A stretch of DNA of 64,000 nt from contig NZ_CP152407.1 in the NCBI RefSeq assembly GCF_038958875.1, forward strand, positions 1,929,501-1,993,500, written 5' to 3'. The notes below the pieces were generated by a model, which searched no databases, had not been told where the DNA came from, and saw only the letters and a program-made list of their open reading frames with translations. A program made the position numbers and the translations under genes. Shown one piece after another: positions 33,387-42,550 of the stretch; within the stretch, counting starts at the first letter, position 1, and each line of letters begins with the position of its first letter. The stretch is from Acidovorax sp. FHTAMBA. Lineage in GTDB: Bacteria; Pseudomonadota; Gammaproteobacteria; Burkholderiales; Burkholderiaceae_C.

Positions 33387-36305
33387 TTATTGCGGCAGGT
33401 CCAGGGCCGGCGACTCGATGCCGCGCGCCTGGTCGATCTTCTCGGCCACCTTGAACGCGGCCTCCAGTTCGCTGATGCCGTACTGCTGCATGAACTGGTA
33501 GCGCTCGGCTTTCTCCTCGGGCTCCGTTTGGGCCAACGCCAGGAAAAGGCTCGGCGGCACGGCCCGGAAAAGCACCTCCATCGACTTCGACAAGATCACC
33601 CCCTCGGTGAACTTGCCCGCTTCCTTGCGCGCGGAGAGCATCAATGCCTTCTGCGCGGGCGAAAGTTCGCGAAAGCGCGCGATCTTCTCGACTTCATCGG
33701 GCGGCATCGACAGGCACACCCACCACTCGATCATGTTGAGCATGGGCTCGGCCGCACGCGGCAGGTCGTCGATGTTCTGGGTGGCCAACCAGAACCACGC
33801 GCCCAGCTTGCGCCACATCTTCGTGATCTTCACGACGTAAGGCGCGAGCAGCGGGTTCTTGGTGATCACATGTCCTTCATCGGTGACGTTGATGATCGGC
33901 CTGCCGAGGTATTGGTCGCGCTCGGCGATGTTGTTCACCGTGCTGATGAGGCTGATGTACGCGATGGAGAGCTGCGCGTTGTAGCCCTCGCGGGCATAGG
34001 TCGCCAGATCGACCAGGGTGATGTCCGCTTCGGGCCACGGGGTGCCGGGCCGGTCGAACATCTCGCCGTCGGCCCCTTGGCAGAACATGTCCATCGCATC
34101 CGCCATCTCCAGCAAGCGCACGCGCCGCATCTCGGGCAGCGTGGTGTCGCTGCCGCGTGTGCGCAACGCATCGCGCACGTCGCGCGTGAGCACCGTGCGC
34201 TGCTCGCCGCCCTCGCTACCTTCGCCATAGCAGTGCTCGGCGGCATCGAGGATGCACTGGCGGATCAGCGAGCGGTCGGCTCTCGTCATGCGGGCTTCTT
34301 CCTTGTCCTCGCCGCCCGTGATCATCAGCCGTGCGGTGATTTCCAGCTCGCCCAGCACGTCGCGCTGCTCGTCGGCGTGGGCGGCCTCCGGTGGCGTGTC
34401 TTCGTCCAACGCATCGGCGTCGAGCGTCTGCACGTCGCTGGGTGTCTCGATCAACCGGCGCGCGTCGGCGAACGGCGCCAGGCTCACGCCCGAGCCGGGT
34501 GCCAGCTTTACGCGGTTCACGGTCAGACCCAGGCGCTTGGCGAAGTCACTGAACAAACCAAAGCTGTTGCCGGCTTCCACGATGAACAGGCGCGGCCGGT
34601 AGATGGCCGTGACCTGGTTCAGCAAGTTGTTGAGCGTGGCGGACTTGCCCGAGCCCGTCGGCCCGAACAGGAACAGGTGGGCGTTCATCTGCCGGTCCAG
34701 CCGGTTGAGCGGGTCGAAGGTGAGCGGTCCACCCCCACGGTTGAACATCGTCACGCCGGGATGCCCTGTGCCCTGGCTGCGCCCCCACACCGGCGACAGG
34801 TTCGCCGCGTGCTGGGCGAACATCAGTTGCGTGTACCACTTGCGCCGATCCTGGCCGGGGTTGTAGCAGCACGGCAACCAGCGCAGGTAGCTGTTGAGCG
34901 GTGCCACCTCGTCGTCTTCGCGCACCGGCTGCAAGCCTGCGTTGAGCATCACGTTCGCCAGATCCAGGCCGCGCCGGTCCAACTCGGCTTCGTCGCGCCC
35001 GCGCAGATAGAACGCCAGCGTGCCCCGGTAGAGCTTGTGTGCGCTGCCGATCAGCGAGCGGGCTTCATGCACGTCCTTGAGGGTCTGTTCCGACGCCAGC
35101 GTCTCGCCCACGGCCTTCCTCGCCAGATGGTTGAGATCGGATTCGAGGACATCCTGCGGCGTGGCGACCATCGTCAGGCACATCAAGGTGTCCTCGGGCA
35201 TCTGGTCGAACAGCGTGTTGATCGCGTCGCCCTTGCGGGTCTCGCCGGTCAGGTGCCCCGTGCCCGGTGGCATGCGCAGCCGGTCGGCGATCAGCACGCG
35301 GTGTGGCATCCCATCGAAGTGCCAGGCCCCGTGCGCGACGTCAGAGCGCGGCTGCCCGAAGAACAGCCGCTGGCTGAAATCCCGTCCGCTCGCCAGTTCG
35401 ATCTCGCCGTCTTCGGTCTCGGCGGGGTACCGTGCCAGCGCATAGAAGCGCTCCCTATCCTCGACTCCAGGCCCGAGCAGGGCAGGGCGGGGGTTGAACC
35501 ACCGCAGCAGCCAGTCGTGAACGTCTGCCGCAAGCATGCGCCGGGCCTGGATGCCGGCGTTCGCCAGCCCGCCGCACAGGCGGTCGCAGACGATGTTCAG
35601 CATCTGCTCGGGCGTCTGGCCCCTGCGCATGATCTGGCTCGCCTGGCCCTGGCCCTGTCCTTGTCCGGTCACGCGGCGATAGACCACCATGCGCACGCGC
35701 CGCGTCTGGCCGCGCCAGCGCAGCCGCGTGACCACCGTGTCCTCGAACAGGCCTCCGGGCTTGGCCACCGCGCGCAGGTGGTGGCCGAAGAAGCGCAGGT
35801 AGAACTCCGTGAACGCCGTGCCGCGGGCGCGCGGTTGCACGTAGTCGCGCAGGGTTTGCATGTACTGGTCGAAGCTGGGTTCATCCTGGGCATAGAGCTG
35901 GAGCACCCAAGGGTTCTCGTCCAGTTCATCGAAGCTGTCCTGCAGCGCGTTCTCCAACGCATCCCTGGCCTGGGCCAGCCAGGCCGGCTCGCGGCCCTCG
36001 GTGCCCAGCGGCACCAGCTCGAAGAAGGCGGCCACGGACTGCCCGTCCTCCAGCAGCATGGACTTCGATTCCGGCAGGAACTCTACCCAGGGCAGCAGCT
36101 CCACGAACGACGGCGCGACGTCGTACAGCGCCTGCTCGTCGGCCATGGTCGCCGGCCTGCGGCCCTGGACCGCCGCGCCAGGTTCGGGAATACCTGCCTG
36201 CCGCAGGGCCTCGACGTGGCGCTGCCAGCCGTCCAGCTGTCCATCGTCGGCCGGGCCTCCGATGCCGCCGGCGGCCAGCTTCGGCCATGGGAGGGTCCAG
36301 CGCAT
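33387..36305 (-). CDS. Conjugative transfer ATPase, VirB4/TraC-like (PFL_4706 family)
   Basis: 972-residue cytoplasmic ATPase that powers pilus assembly and DNA transport. The N-terminal half is the family-specific domain (ATMADEQALYDVAPSFVELLPWVEF). The ATPase domain has Walker A GPTGSGKSA (about 547-555), a Walker B-type NVTDEGHVITKN and the downstream WLATQNIDDL. The ATG overlaps the TGA of the upstream lipoprotein gene by one base, implying translational coupling. Length and context fit the family. Confidence 0.93.
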   Translation of the reverse strand: MRWTLPWPKLAAGGIGGPADDGQLDGWQRHVEALRQAGIPEPGAAVQGRRPATMADEQALYDVAPSFVELLPWVEFLPESKSMLLEDGQSVAAFFELVPLGTEGREPAWLAQARDALENALQDSFDELDENPWVLQLYAQDEPSFDQYMQTLRDYVQPRARGTAFTEFYLRFFGHHLRAVAKPGGLFEDTVVTRLRWRGQTRRVRMVVYRRVTGQGQGQGQASQIMRRGQTPEQMLNIVCDRLCGGLANAGIQARRMLAADVHDWLLRWFNPRPALLGPGVEDRERFYALARYPAETEDGEIELASGRDFSQRLFFGQPRSDVAHGAWHFDGMPHRVLIADRLRMPPGTGHLTGETRKGDAINTLFDQMPEDTLMCLTMVATPQDVLESDLNHLARKAVGETLASEQTLKDVHEARSLIGSAHKLYRGTLAFYLRGRDEAELDRRGLDLANVMLNAGLQPVREDDEVAPLNSYLRWLPCCYNPGQDRRKWYTQLMFAQHAANLSPVWGRSQGTGHPGVTMFNRGGGPLTFDPLNRLDRQMNAHLFLFGPTGSGKSATLNNLLNQVTAIYRPRLFIVEAGNSFGLFSDFAKRLGLTVNRVKLAPGSGVSLAPFADARRLIETPSDVQTLDADALDEDTPPEAAHADEQRDVLGELEITARLMITGGEDKEEARMTRADRSLIRQCILDAAEHCYGEGSEGGEQRTVLTRDVRDALRTRGSDTTLPEMRRVRLLEMADAMDMFCQGADGEMFDRPGTPWPEADITLVDLATYAREGYNAQLSIAYISLISTVNNIAERDQYLGRPIINVTDEGHVITKNPLLAPYVVKITKMWRKLGAWFWLATQNIDDLPRAAEPMLNMIEWWVCLSMPPDEVEKIARFRELSPAQKALMLSARKEAGKFTEGVILSKSMEVLFRAVPPSLFLALAQTEPEEKAERYQFMQQYGISELEAAFKVAEKIDQARGIESPALDLPQ

Positions 36306-36757
36306 CAGTAGTCCTCCACGCGCTCGCCCGGCATCGCGTACTGCACCCGCTGGTACAGGGGGAACACCGTCGTGTAGCCCGGCACAGGCACCGGGTCCGT
36401 GCCTGTCAAGTGCGGAAAGACATACATCACCAGGTCGGGGTTGGGCAGGCGCTGGAACTGGCGATGGATCTCGTTGCGAGCCGTGCGCGTGTAGCGCATC
36501 TGCTCGGCGGGCGCGGCCTGCACGTCCGCCTCGGTCAGCGGCCGCCGCAGACTCTGGCGCGCATCGAGCAGCTGGCGGCGCGCCACCTGACCTGCGCCAC
36601 CACCTGCGCTGTCACCAGTCTCCTGCTGCCAGATGTCCATCATGGTGCGGTCGCCATGGGTCAGCAGTTCCTCCTTGCTGGTGGCGCAGCCGCCCAGCAC
36701 CGCGATGGCGGCGGCCAGCGCGAGGCCTTGGGCCCGGTTAGTCCAATTCGAGAGCAT
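36305..36757 (-). CDS. TIGR03751-family conjugal transfer lipoprotein
   Basis: 150-residue outer-membrane-directed lipoprotein. ATG 36757 gives MLSNWTNRAQGLALAAAIAVLGGCATSKEEL with the lipobox LGGC. The mature part is charged, with RRQLLDARQSLRRPLTEADVQ and a C-terminal YPQ-like segment (VMYVFPHLTGTDPVPVPGYTTVFPLYQRV). It overlaps the upstream TIGR03752 gene by 20 bases. It is the VirB7-position protein of this system. Confidence 0.87.
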   Translation of the reverse strand: MLSNWTNRAQGLALAAAIAVLGGCATSKEELLTHGDRTMMDIWQQETGDSAGGGAGQVARRQLLDARQSLRRPLTEADVQAAPAEQMRYTRTARNEIHRQFQRLPNPDLVMYVFPHLTGTDPVPVPGYTTVFPLYQRVQYAMPGERVEDY

Positions 36758-38147
36758 GGCTTTCTCCTGCGCGGTGATCGACCTTGCGGCCTTCGGGATC
36801 GAAATCGATGGCGAGCGGCTTTTCGAGGTGAACCGCGACCTTGGCGCCGGGCTGCACATAGACCGCCGCGAAAGCCTGGCCGTACAGCTTGTTGACCCAG
36901 TTCGACATCTCCTGGACACCCCCGGCGAGAATCCGGCCGACCGCTTCCTGGCCACTGATGCCCACGGTGCCGATGGAGCCGTCCGAGCCCACGTAGGACA
37001 CCCGGCCGCTGTCGCTCTTGATGAGCGAGGCCACGCCGGCACCGGCTGCCGTGATCAGGGCTTGCGAGCCGAGGTACTGCTGGGCGTTGCTGCGCCGATC
37101 CCCGCTGACACAGGGAATGCCGTGGGGATCGCTGATCCAGCCCAGGCCCCCGCCCTGATGGTTGTTCTGCTGGTTGCCCTCGCGGTCCTCTGGAATCGTG
37201 CGGATCGTCCCGTCGTGGAACACGAAGGTGATGCTGCGCACCTGGCCGCGCACGCACGAAAGCGTCCAGTCGCCGGAAGCCGTGCCGCTGAACACGGCAC
37301 CCGCTACATCGGGAATGTCGATGCCGTTGGCCGTCAGGTTGTCGGGGCCGACGAGCACCTTGAACGGGTACGGATCGTTGACCGTGCCGTCGATCGGCAC
37401 GCGGCCGATCAGCGCCGTCATCGCGACCGACCCCATGAGCGTTGAGTTCGTCGGGACGGTGTAAACCGGCTTGGCCCCCTTGACCCCGGCGGCGCGGGCG
37501 CCGGTGTTCGCCACGCTTTCCGCCGAGGCTTCCTGCGTGCGCTGCGCCGGGCCGAAGCTCGTCGGGAAGCTCATGCCGCCGCTGGACGATCCGCGCCCCT
37601 CGGCCTTTTTCGCATCCTGAGGCTCCACCCAGCGCAGGCCGCCTTCCATGCCTGCCTCATCACCATCGCGCAGCCCCAGGCCCACCGGCAGATCGGCATG
37701 AGCGCCACCGCGGCTGCCGATGCTGTCCAGGCGCCGTTGCAGGTCGGCGAGCAGCCCCTCCGTCTGCTGGCGTTCACCGGCCGCCTGCTGCTGGTCGCGG
37801 CGCAGGTTGGAGCGCTCGGCCTCCAGCGCCGAGTTGATGCGCTGGTCGATCGAGTTCTCGCGCTGGCGCAGGCGCTGGTTCTCTTCGCGCTGGGACTTGT
37901 TGTCCGAGAGCGCGGTCTGCAGCTCGGTGCGCAGCTGCTTGACCTGTGCCACCAGCGTCGCCACGGTGTCGCGCGGGGTGTCGCCCGCGATCCCGAGTGC
38001 TTTCATCTCTTCGGGCGTGAGCTGGCTGCCCATGCCGGCCGGGGAGGGCGCCGAGGCGCCGCCGCCCGAGAACAGCCGGATGCCGATGAACAGCACCAGG
38101 AGGGCCACCGGGATCATCAGCCACTTGAGCAGGCCGTTACTGCGCAT
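36738..38147 (-). CDS. TIGR03752-family conjugative element protein (TraB/VirB10-like)
   Basis: 469 residues. One N-terminal membrane helix (LLKWLMIPVALLVLFIGIRLF) is followed by a long coiled coil (VATLVAQVKQLRTELQTALSDNKSQREENQRLRQRE, about 60-140) and a C-terminal beta-rich periplasmic domain (VYTVPTNSTLMGSVAMTALIGRVPIDG). This is the layout of TraB/VirB10 scaffold proteins that span the envelope. It overlaps its neighbours on both sides, 20 bases downstream and 11 upstream. Confidence 0.9.
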   Translation of the reverse strand: MRSNGLLKWLMIPVALLVLFIGIRLFSGGGASAPSPAGMGSQLTPEEMKALGIAGDTPRDTVATLVAQVKQLRTELQTALSDNKSQREENQRLRQRENSIDQRINSALEAERSNLRRDQQQAAGERQQTEGLLADLQRRLDSIGSRGGAHADLPVGLGLRDGDEAGMEGGLRWVEPQDAKKAEGRGSSSGGMSFPTSFGPAQRTQEASAESVANTGARAAGVKGAKPVYTVPTNSTLMGSVAMTALIGRVPIDGTVNDPYPFKVLVGPDNLTANGIDIPDVAGAVFSGTASGDWTLSCVRGQVRSITFVFHDGTIRTIPEDREGNQQNNHQGGGLGWISDPHGIPCVSGDRRSNAQQYLGSQALITAAGAGVASLIKSDSGRVSYVGSDGSIGTVGISGQEAVGRILAGGVQEMSNWVNKLYGQAFAAVYVQPGAKVAVHLEKPLAIDFDPEGRKVDHRAGESHALELD

Positions 38148-39063
38148 GGCGGACCTCCTTGTCGGCCTGGGCCTCGGGAGCCGGCTGCGGAAGATGCACG
38201 GCGGGGTCGAAGCGGTGGATGGCGGGCAACAGCGATTGCGCGAGGCCGCGGCCGCGCGTCACCAGGTACAGGACGGTGGTGTCCTCTGGGGTGCCACGCG
38301 GGCCCAGTGCCTCGTGCTGGAAGGCCGCCGTGAGGAAATCGCCTTGAAGCATGCGCGGGTCGAGCGTGATCCAGCCAGTGCTGGTGTTGGTGAGGCGCAC
38401 GGCGGTCACCCACTGGTCCTCCAGGCGCCACGAGGCGAGCGCGACGGCGCGCACCGGCAGCGTCGGCATCAGCGTGCCGAGATCCAGGTCGCGGCGCAGG
38501 GTGACCCGCATGACGCCCGGCAGCGGCTCGACCGTGCGCAGCGGCGCGTAGAGGTTCTGCGCGGCAAAGCGCGTCAGCACGACCGGGACCGGGGTTTCGC
38601 GCCGCAGCGACCGTGTGCCCGCCTGGTCATTGGGGCGTGCTGGCGCCTCGTCGGAGCTTGCCGCCTGGTCGCCATAGCGCGAGGGGGTGACGTTGCCCTC
38701 GACGATGCGCACCGGTTCTAGCGCGGGCTCCTCGTCCTTGGCCGGCTCGGCGGTAATGTCCAGCAGAATCAACGCGCCCGTGTCGGCGTCTTGCAGCTGC
38801 AGCCGCGTGGGTTCGATCGGCTCGCTCGCGCGCAGGTACACCGCGCCGCCCGCGCTCTGCACGCGCAACCGCTCGCCCACGCCGACCGGCACGCCCACGC
38901 GGACGTTCCGGTCGATGAACACGATGCGCTCCTGGCCGACCCGCAGGGGCACGGCCAGCGGCATGCGCTCCCAGCGCAGAATCTCCACCGCCTGGGCAAC
39001 AGGCGCCGAAGCCACGGCCAGCAGCCCCAGCAACGCGAGAACAAGGTGCTTGATGGGCTTCAT
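38137..39063 (-). CDS. TIGR03749-family conjugative element protein (TraK/VirB9-like)
   Basis: 308-residue periplasmic secretin-like component. The ATG at 39063 overlaps the previous stop in ATGA and yields MKPIKHLVLALLGLLAVASAPVAQAVEILRWERMPL, with a signal peptide cut at AQA. The N-terminal beta-rich part carries the family-like FIDRNVRVGVP; the C-terminal part contains WVTAVRLTNTSTGWITLDPRMLQGDF, a domain shared with TraK-type proteins. It would contact the TIGR03752 and lipoprotein products. Confidence 0.88.
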   Translation of the reverse strand: MKPIKHLVLALLGLLAVASAPVAQAVEILRWERMPLAVPLRVGQERIVFIDRNVRVGVPVGVGERLRVQSAGGAVYLRASEPIEPTRLQLQDADTGALILLDITAEPAKDEEPALEPVRIVEGNVTPSRYGDQAASSDEAPARPNDQAGTRSLRRETPVPVVLTRFAAQNLYAPLRTVEPLPGVMRVTLRRDLDLGTLMPTLPVRAVALASWRLEDQWVTAVRLTNTSTGWITLDPRMLQGDFLTAAFQHEALGPRGTPEDTTVLYLVTRGRGLAQSLLPAIHRFDPAVHLPQPAPEAQADKEVRHAQ

Positions 39064-39752
39064 GGGGTGTTTCCTCCTTGAGGCGCTTGCGGAGACAGGC
39101 CGCCTGGCGCCGGACGCGCGGGCTCCGGCACGGTGATGCGCTGGGGCGTGCCTTCGTAGCAATCGAGCGCCAGGCCGAACGGATTGCGCGCGGGATTGAC
39201 GTCCACCCGCGTGACCTTGATGGGGTAGCGCACCAGGGCGCGCTTGACCTGCTCGGCACCGTGGTACTCGTCGGCGCTGATGTCCAGCGTCACGACCCAA
39301 TCCCGGTCGGAGACCACGCGCACGCGGGCGGTGGGGTCGTCGCCGTAGCCGCGGCCGGGGATTTCGTAGAGGCCGCGCACGCGCTGGCGCAGCTCGCCCG
39401 TGCTGCGCCGGTAGTCGTAGTCGGCCCGCAGGAAGGCCTGGCAGGACGGCGTGAGGTACGGCGACAGCGCATGCAGGTTGCGCGGGTAGTCGTCCTCGCC
39501 ATTGGCCGGCCAGCGGTTGAGCTGCTGGAACACGTAGAACGTGAAGGCGTACACGCTCTCGGGCGGCACTTCCCACCACTTGCGGGTGCTGCCGGAACGC
39601 AGGTCGGGCGGAACGTGGATGGTCAGATCGCGCGGCGCGCTCCACCAGCCGCCGCCCATCAGCAGCGCAATGGCCACCAGCGCGCCAGCGCCCAGGCGCA
39701 GCGTCTTGATGTGCGCCTGCAAGTGGGTGATCTCGTTCTTGAAACGGCTCAT
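39060..39752 (-). CDS. PFL_4703-family conjugative element protein (TraE/VirB8-like)
   Basis: 230 residues. A short cytoplasmic start (MSRFKNEITHLQAHIKTLRLG), a single membrane helix (AGALVAIALLMGGGWW) and a periplasmic domain (YAFTFYVFQQLNRWPANGEDDYPRNLHALSPYLTPSCQAFL) match TraE-like pilus-assembly proteins. It overlaps both neighbours by 4 bases (ATGA type), so it is translated in a coupled series with TIGR03750 and TIGR03749. Longer upstream starts are rejected. Confidence 0.9.
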   Translation of the reverse strand: MSRFKNEITHLQAHIKTLRLGAGALVAIALLMGGGWWSAPRDLTIHVPPDLRSGSTRKWWEVPPESVYAFTFYVFQQLNRWPANGEDDYPRNLHALSPYLTPSCQAFLRADYDYRRSTGELRQRVRGLYEIPGRGYGDDPTARVRVVSDRDWVVTLDISADEYHGAEQVKRALVRYPIKVTRVDVNPARNPFGLALDCYEGTPQRITVPEPARPAPGGLSPQAPQGGNTP

Positions 39753-40159
39753 CGAGTCCCCCTTGGCACGCACCTTCGGGTGGTCCAGAAGCCCGAGCGC
39801 GAGATCAGCAGATGACCACCCACCCAGCCTGCCGCCAGCGGATGCCGTGTGGCGATGCGCCACTGCAACTGCCGGTACAGCCAGGTGTCGGGCCGTCCGC
39901 GCTTGAGCCGGCGCAGGATGCCGCCGCCCACGAACACGCCCAGGGCTACGCCCAGGACGATGAACGTGGGCGCCAGCGCGATCGTGCGGAACACCCAGGA
40001 CAGCGGTGCGCCGATCAGCAAGCCGGCGGCGCCGGACAGGGCGCAGCAGATCCACAGCTCGTCCGCCGTGAGACCGCGCACGACCACCGGATGGCGGTTG
40101 AGCCGGTGCGGAAGGAACGTGACCGTTCCGTCCGCACGGACGTGCTGGTGCTCGGACAT
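39749..40159 (-). CDS. TIGR03750-family conjugative element membrane protein (TraL/VirB3-like)
   Basis: 136 residues. A polar start (MSEHQHVRADGTVTFLPHRLNRHPVVVRGLTADELW) leads into two membrane helices (CALSGAAGLLIGAPLSWVF and TFIVLGVALGVFVGGGIL) and a basic tail, the usual TraL-like form. It lies 13 bases after TIGR03745. It is an inner-membrane part of the secretion channel. Confidence 0.88.
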   Translation of the reverse strand: MSEHQHVRADGTVTFLPHRLNRHPVVVRGLTADELWICCALSGAAGLLIGAPLSWVFRTIALAPTFIVLGVALGVFVGGGILRRLKRGRPDTWLYRQLQWRIATRHPLAAGWVGGHLLISRSGFWTTRRCVPRGTR

Positions 40160-40172
40160 GGCCCGCCCCCGC

Positions 40173-40532
40173 TTACAGGATGCCGGTGGCTTCGGTGAGC
40201 AGCCAGATGCCGATCACGAGCAGCACGGCGCCGATGGCGACGGTGAGGCCGAACTGGCCCCAGGTCTTGCGGCCGGTGTGGATCTCTGCGTAGGTGCCGT
40301 AGGCGTGGTAGCACACGCCAATGAACATGGAGGCCACCACCAGCAAGGCCACGAGCATGATGATGTCGTAGCCGTAGTTGCGGATGGTCTCCATGATGCC
40401 GTTGCCGGTGCCGCGCGTGGGGTTCTCCAGTTGCGGCAGGCCCTGCGCGAACGACAGCGCGGGCAGCGCGGCGGTGCCCAGGGCCACGGCGGCGCGCTGG
40501 GCGAGACGGGAATTGAGGATGCGGTTTTGCAT
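40173..40532 (-). CDS. TIGR03745-family conjugative element protein, pilin-like
   Basis: 119-residue precursor with a signal peptide (NSRLAQRAAVALGTAALPALSFAQ) and two hydrophobic helices in the mature part (YDIIMLVALLVVASMFIGVCYHAYG and FGLTVAIGAVLLVIGIWLL) separated by a short polar turn. That is the VirB2/TraA-pilin layout, so it is a good candidate for the major conjugative pilin. Gaps of 13 and 16 bases separate it from neighbours. Confidence 0.87.
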   Translation of the reverse strand: MQNRILNSRLAQRAAVALGTAALPALSFAQGLPQLENPTRGTGNGIMETIRNYGYDIIMLVALLVVASMFIGVCYHAYGTYAEIHTGRKTWGQFGLTVAIGAVLLVIGIWLLTEATGIL

Positions 40533-40548
40533 GGTCAGGCCTTTCAGG

Positions 40549-40782
40549 TCAGGAGAGGAGGAAGAAACTCAGGACGAGGTACATCGCGACGAAGCGGATG
40601 CAGACGCCCAGGAACTGGCGCTGGTTGAGGCGGCTTTCCGACCACCCCACGTAGGCCGTTCGGATGGCCCACACGCCCCACACGAGCAGCACGGCGAAGA
40701 CGGCGCCGACCAGCACGGTCGCCATCGCGGAAGGCGCGATGACGCTGTTGGCTTGAAATGCCGAGACCTGGGCGCCGTTCAT
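40549..40782 (-). CDS. TIGR03758-family small conjugative element protein
   Basis: 77 residues with two membrane helices (MATVLVGAVFAVLLVWGVWAI and CIRFVAMYLVLSFFLLS) joined by a polar stretch (YVGWSESRLNQRQF). The ATG at 40782 overlaps the RAQPRD stop in ATGA. In this family it sits next to the pilin-like gene, as here, and may be a minor pilin or assembly factor. Confidence 0.85.
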   Translation of the reverse strand: MNGAQVSAFQANSVIAPSAMATVLVGAVFAVLLVWGVWAIRTAYVGWSESRLNQRQFLGVCIRFVAMYLVLSFFLLS

Positions 40783-41162
40783 GGCTTGCCCTCCGCAGAC
40801 GTCGACGGTGATGGTGGGGCGGCCCGCTCGGCGCGGTAGTCGCCGGTCAGTTCGGTGGGGTCGCGTGGCTGGGCACGCGACGGCGTGAGGTGGGCCTGGA
40901 TGCCAGCGCGCACACGCGCCAGGTCCACCAGCAGCCGTGGGTAATCGAAGTGGTAGCGCTCGCCCGGCTGGACGGGGGCATGCGCGGCGCTGTCCGTGAC
41001 GGTGCGCTCCAGCGCGTCGAGCTGGCGCAGCGCGGCGACCAGCTCCTGGCGTTGCGCCGGGGATTCGGCCAACGCCGTCTGGGACTGGCCCAGCAGGAGG
41101 GCCGTCACGAAAAAAGTGGGCACGCCGCGATGCGCGGCGCGCAGCCAGGTTGAAGCCACCAT
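40779..41162 (-). CDS. RAQPRD-family integrative conjugative element protein
   Basis: 127-residue exported protein. The family-naming motif RAQPRD is present literally (HLTPSRAQPRDPTELTGDYR). The signal peptide is VPTFFVTALLLGQSQTALAE. The mature part is helical (LVAALRQLDALERTVTDSAAH...LLVDLARVRAGIQAHL). It opens the long leftward sub-operon that runs to traG. Its exact role in the channel is unknown. Confidence 0.92.
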   Translation of the reverse strand: MVASTWLRAAHRGVPTFFVTALLLGQSQTALAESPAQRQELVAALRQLDALERTVTDSAAHAPVQPGERYHFDYPRLLVDLARVRAGIQAHLTPSRAQPRDPTELTGDYRAERAAPPSPSTSAEGKP

Positions 41163-41273
41163 CGCGCCATTCCTGTGTGATCAGCAATGGCTTGATCGTG
41201 GAGATCGGGGTGGCTTCAGGCCGCAAACAATGGGAACTCGCTGGCGACCGGATTGATGGAATCGCAGGAGGCC

Positions 41274-41311
41274 TTCGGTGCTGGAAAGTGGCTACATGTG
41301 CCAGCACCGAA
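41274..41311. promoter_or_regulatory. 11-bp perfect inverted repeat at the head of the transfer operon
   Basis: Arms TTCGGTGCTGG and CCAGCACCGAA are separated by 16 bases. The element lies in the divergent gap between the RAQPRD gene and the gene at 41370. A 10-bp palindrome, AGAGCGCTCT (41344-41353), follows. Either may be an operator for both directions. No U-run is present. Confidence 0.45.
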
Positions 41312-41369
41312 CGCAGAATTGGCCGTTCGAGCGATTGGGTGAAAGAGCGCTCTGGATTATTCTTTCGAT

Positions 41370-41750
41370 ATGTCAGATTGGCGTTTTTCGCGTCTCATGC
41401 ACTACAAGCTCGATGGTCGTCGCGCAGTGCTGTGCGACAGCATGGTGGAGTGGTCCGCGTGGTACGAGGTGGCCGACCGTCGCGTGGCGGAAACATGGAT
41501 CGACGACGTCCGTATTTCAACGGTCTTCCTCGGCCTGGACCACAATCCCGTACCCGGCGCTGATCCGGCCTTGTTCGAGACGATGGTCTTCGCAGACGAC
41601 ACGACGCACGAGATGCGCCGGTACTTTATCTGGGAAGAAGCCGAGGCCGGTCATGCCGAGATGGCCGAACTGATCCGCGCCGAAATGGAGGCGGCGCAGG
41701 TTCAAGCCACGCAGGCGTGGGCGAAGGTGTACGAGCGAATCAAGGCCTGA
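41370..41750 (+). CDS. Hypothetical ICE protein
   Basis: 126 residues, soluble, acidic C-terminal helix (EAEAGHAEMAELIRAEMEAAQVQATQAWAKVYERI). The middle part (VLCDSMVEWSAWYEVADRRVAETWIDDVRISTVFLGLDHN) resembles small conserved proteins found in plasmids and phages, but I do not recognise a named domain. No clear Shine-Dalgarno sequence lies before ATG 41370. It interrupts the transfer genes on the opposite strand. Function unknown. Confidence 0.7.
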   Translation: MSDWRFSRLMHYKLDGRRAVLCDSMVEWSAWYEVADRRVAETWIDDVRISTVFLGLDHNPVPGADPALFETMVFADDTTHEMRRYFIWEEAEAGHAEMAELIRAEMEAAQVQATQAWAKVYERIKA

Positions 41751-41788
41751 GCACCGCCTGGTGTCAACGCTGCCCGCTCCACTGAGTC

Positions 41789-42550
41789 TCACAGGTACTT
41801 CTTGAAGCTGCCCGCGGTCAGGCTCACCGCCAGTCCCAGCAAGGCGGCGCTGGGCAGCAGGATCGCGAGCGGATGCACCGAGATGGGCAACGCCAGATAC
41901 GTGACCCAAGGCAGCAAGGCCAGTGGCATCAGGCTGGCTTTGGCACGGTGGTAGATGAAGCCGGATTCGCGGCCCGCGCCGAACCGGCGCACGTCACGCC
42001 GCACCAAGCCGTCGATCAAACCGACGAAGGCTGCCGTGAAGATCAGCGGCAACGTGAGCACCAGGACCAGCAGGCGCACCAGGAAGGTCAACGTCGTGAA
42101 GGCCACGGCGATCAGGTAGCTCTCGGCCCAGACATAGACTTGGCTGATGTAGTAGCGGAAGTTGCGCCCCCCGTCCTGGTTTTTCCCATGGCTGGGTGCG
42201 CGGGCGCGCTCAGCGGTCTGGCTCATGCGCTCCAGCAGCCCCGAGTGCACGAACACCCACTCATACCCTCTATCCACCAGTTCGTGCGCCGTGCGCCCTG
42301 GCTCCTGCACGACCACGCTGCGCGTGAAGTGGCCGGAAAGGTGCCCCAGCTCGTACTGCAGCATCTGCTGGGAGTGGCGCCAGCCCTGGTCCTTCCAGAA
42401 CAGGTGCATGCCGACGCACTCCACCACGATCGAAAACAGCAACGAGCCGATCAGCACCCCGAGCAGCCGGAACGGCAAGGTGATGGTGCCGACGATCAGG
42501 CCCTGGCGCTGGTTCTGCTCGCGCTGCGCAGTCGAGGCGGCGTCCTTCAT
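41789..42550 (-). CDS. TIGR03747-family conjugative element membrane protein
   Basis: 253 residues with about five membrane helices: LIVGTITLPFRLLGVLIGSLLFSIVV early, then FTTLTFLVRLLVLVLTLPLIFTAAFVG, and ALLPWVTYLALPISVHPLAILLPSAALLGLAVSL late, with a polar loop between. It follows traD with a 4-base overlap, the usual pairing in this ICE family. It may help position the coupling protein. Confidence 0.88.
   Translation of the reverse strand: MKDAASTAQREQNQRQGLIVGTITLPFRLLGVLIGSLLFSIVVECVGMHLFWKDQGWRHSQQMLQYELGHLSGHFTRSVVVQEPGRTAHELVDRGYEWVFVHSGLLERMSQTAERARAPSHGKNQDGGRNFRYYISQVYVWAESYLIAVAFTTLTFLVRLLVLVLTLPLIFTAAFVGLIDGLVRRDVRRFGAGRESGFIYHRAKASLMPLALLPWVTYLALPISVHPLAILLPSAALLGLAVSLTAGSFKKYL

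Noticed and set aside
33216..36311. 1031-residue open frame on the plus strand across the VirB4-like ATPase gene
   Set aside because: It is an antisense shadow caused by high GC content. The minus-strand protein has Walker motifs and family length; the plus-strand product is low-complexity His/Arg/Gln-rich with no motif.
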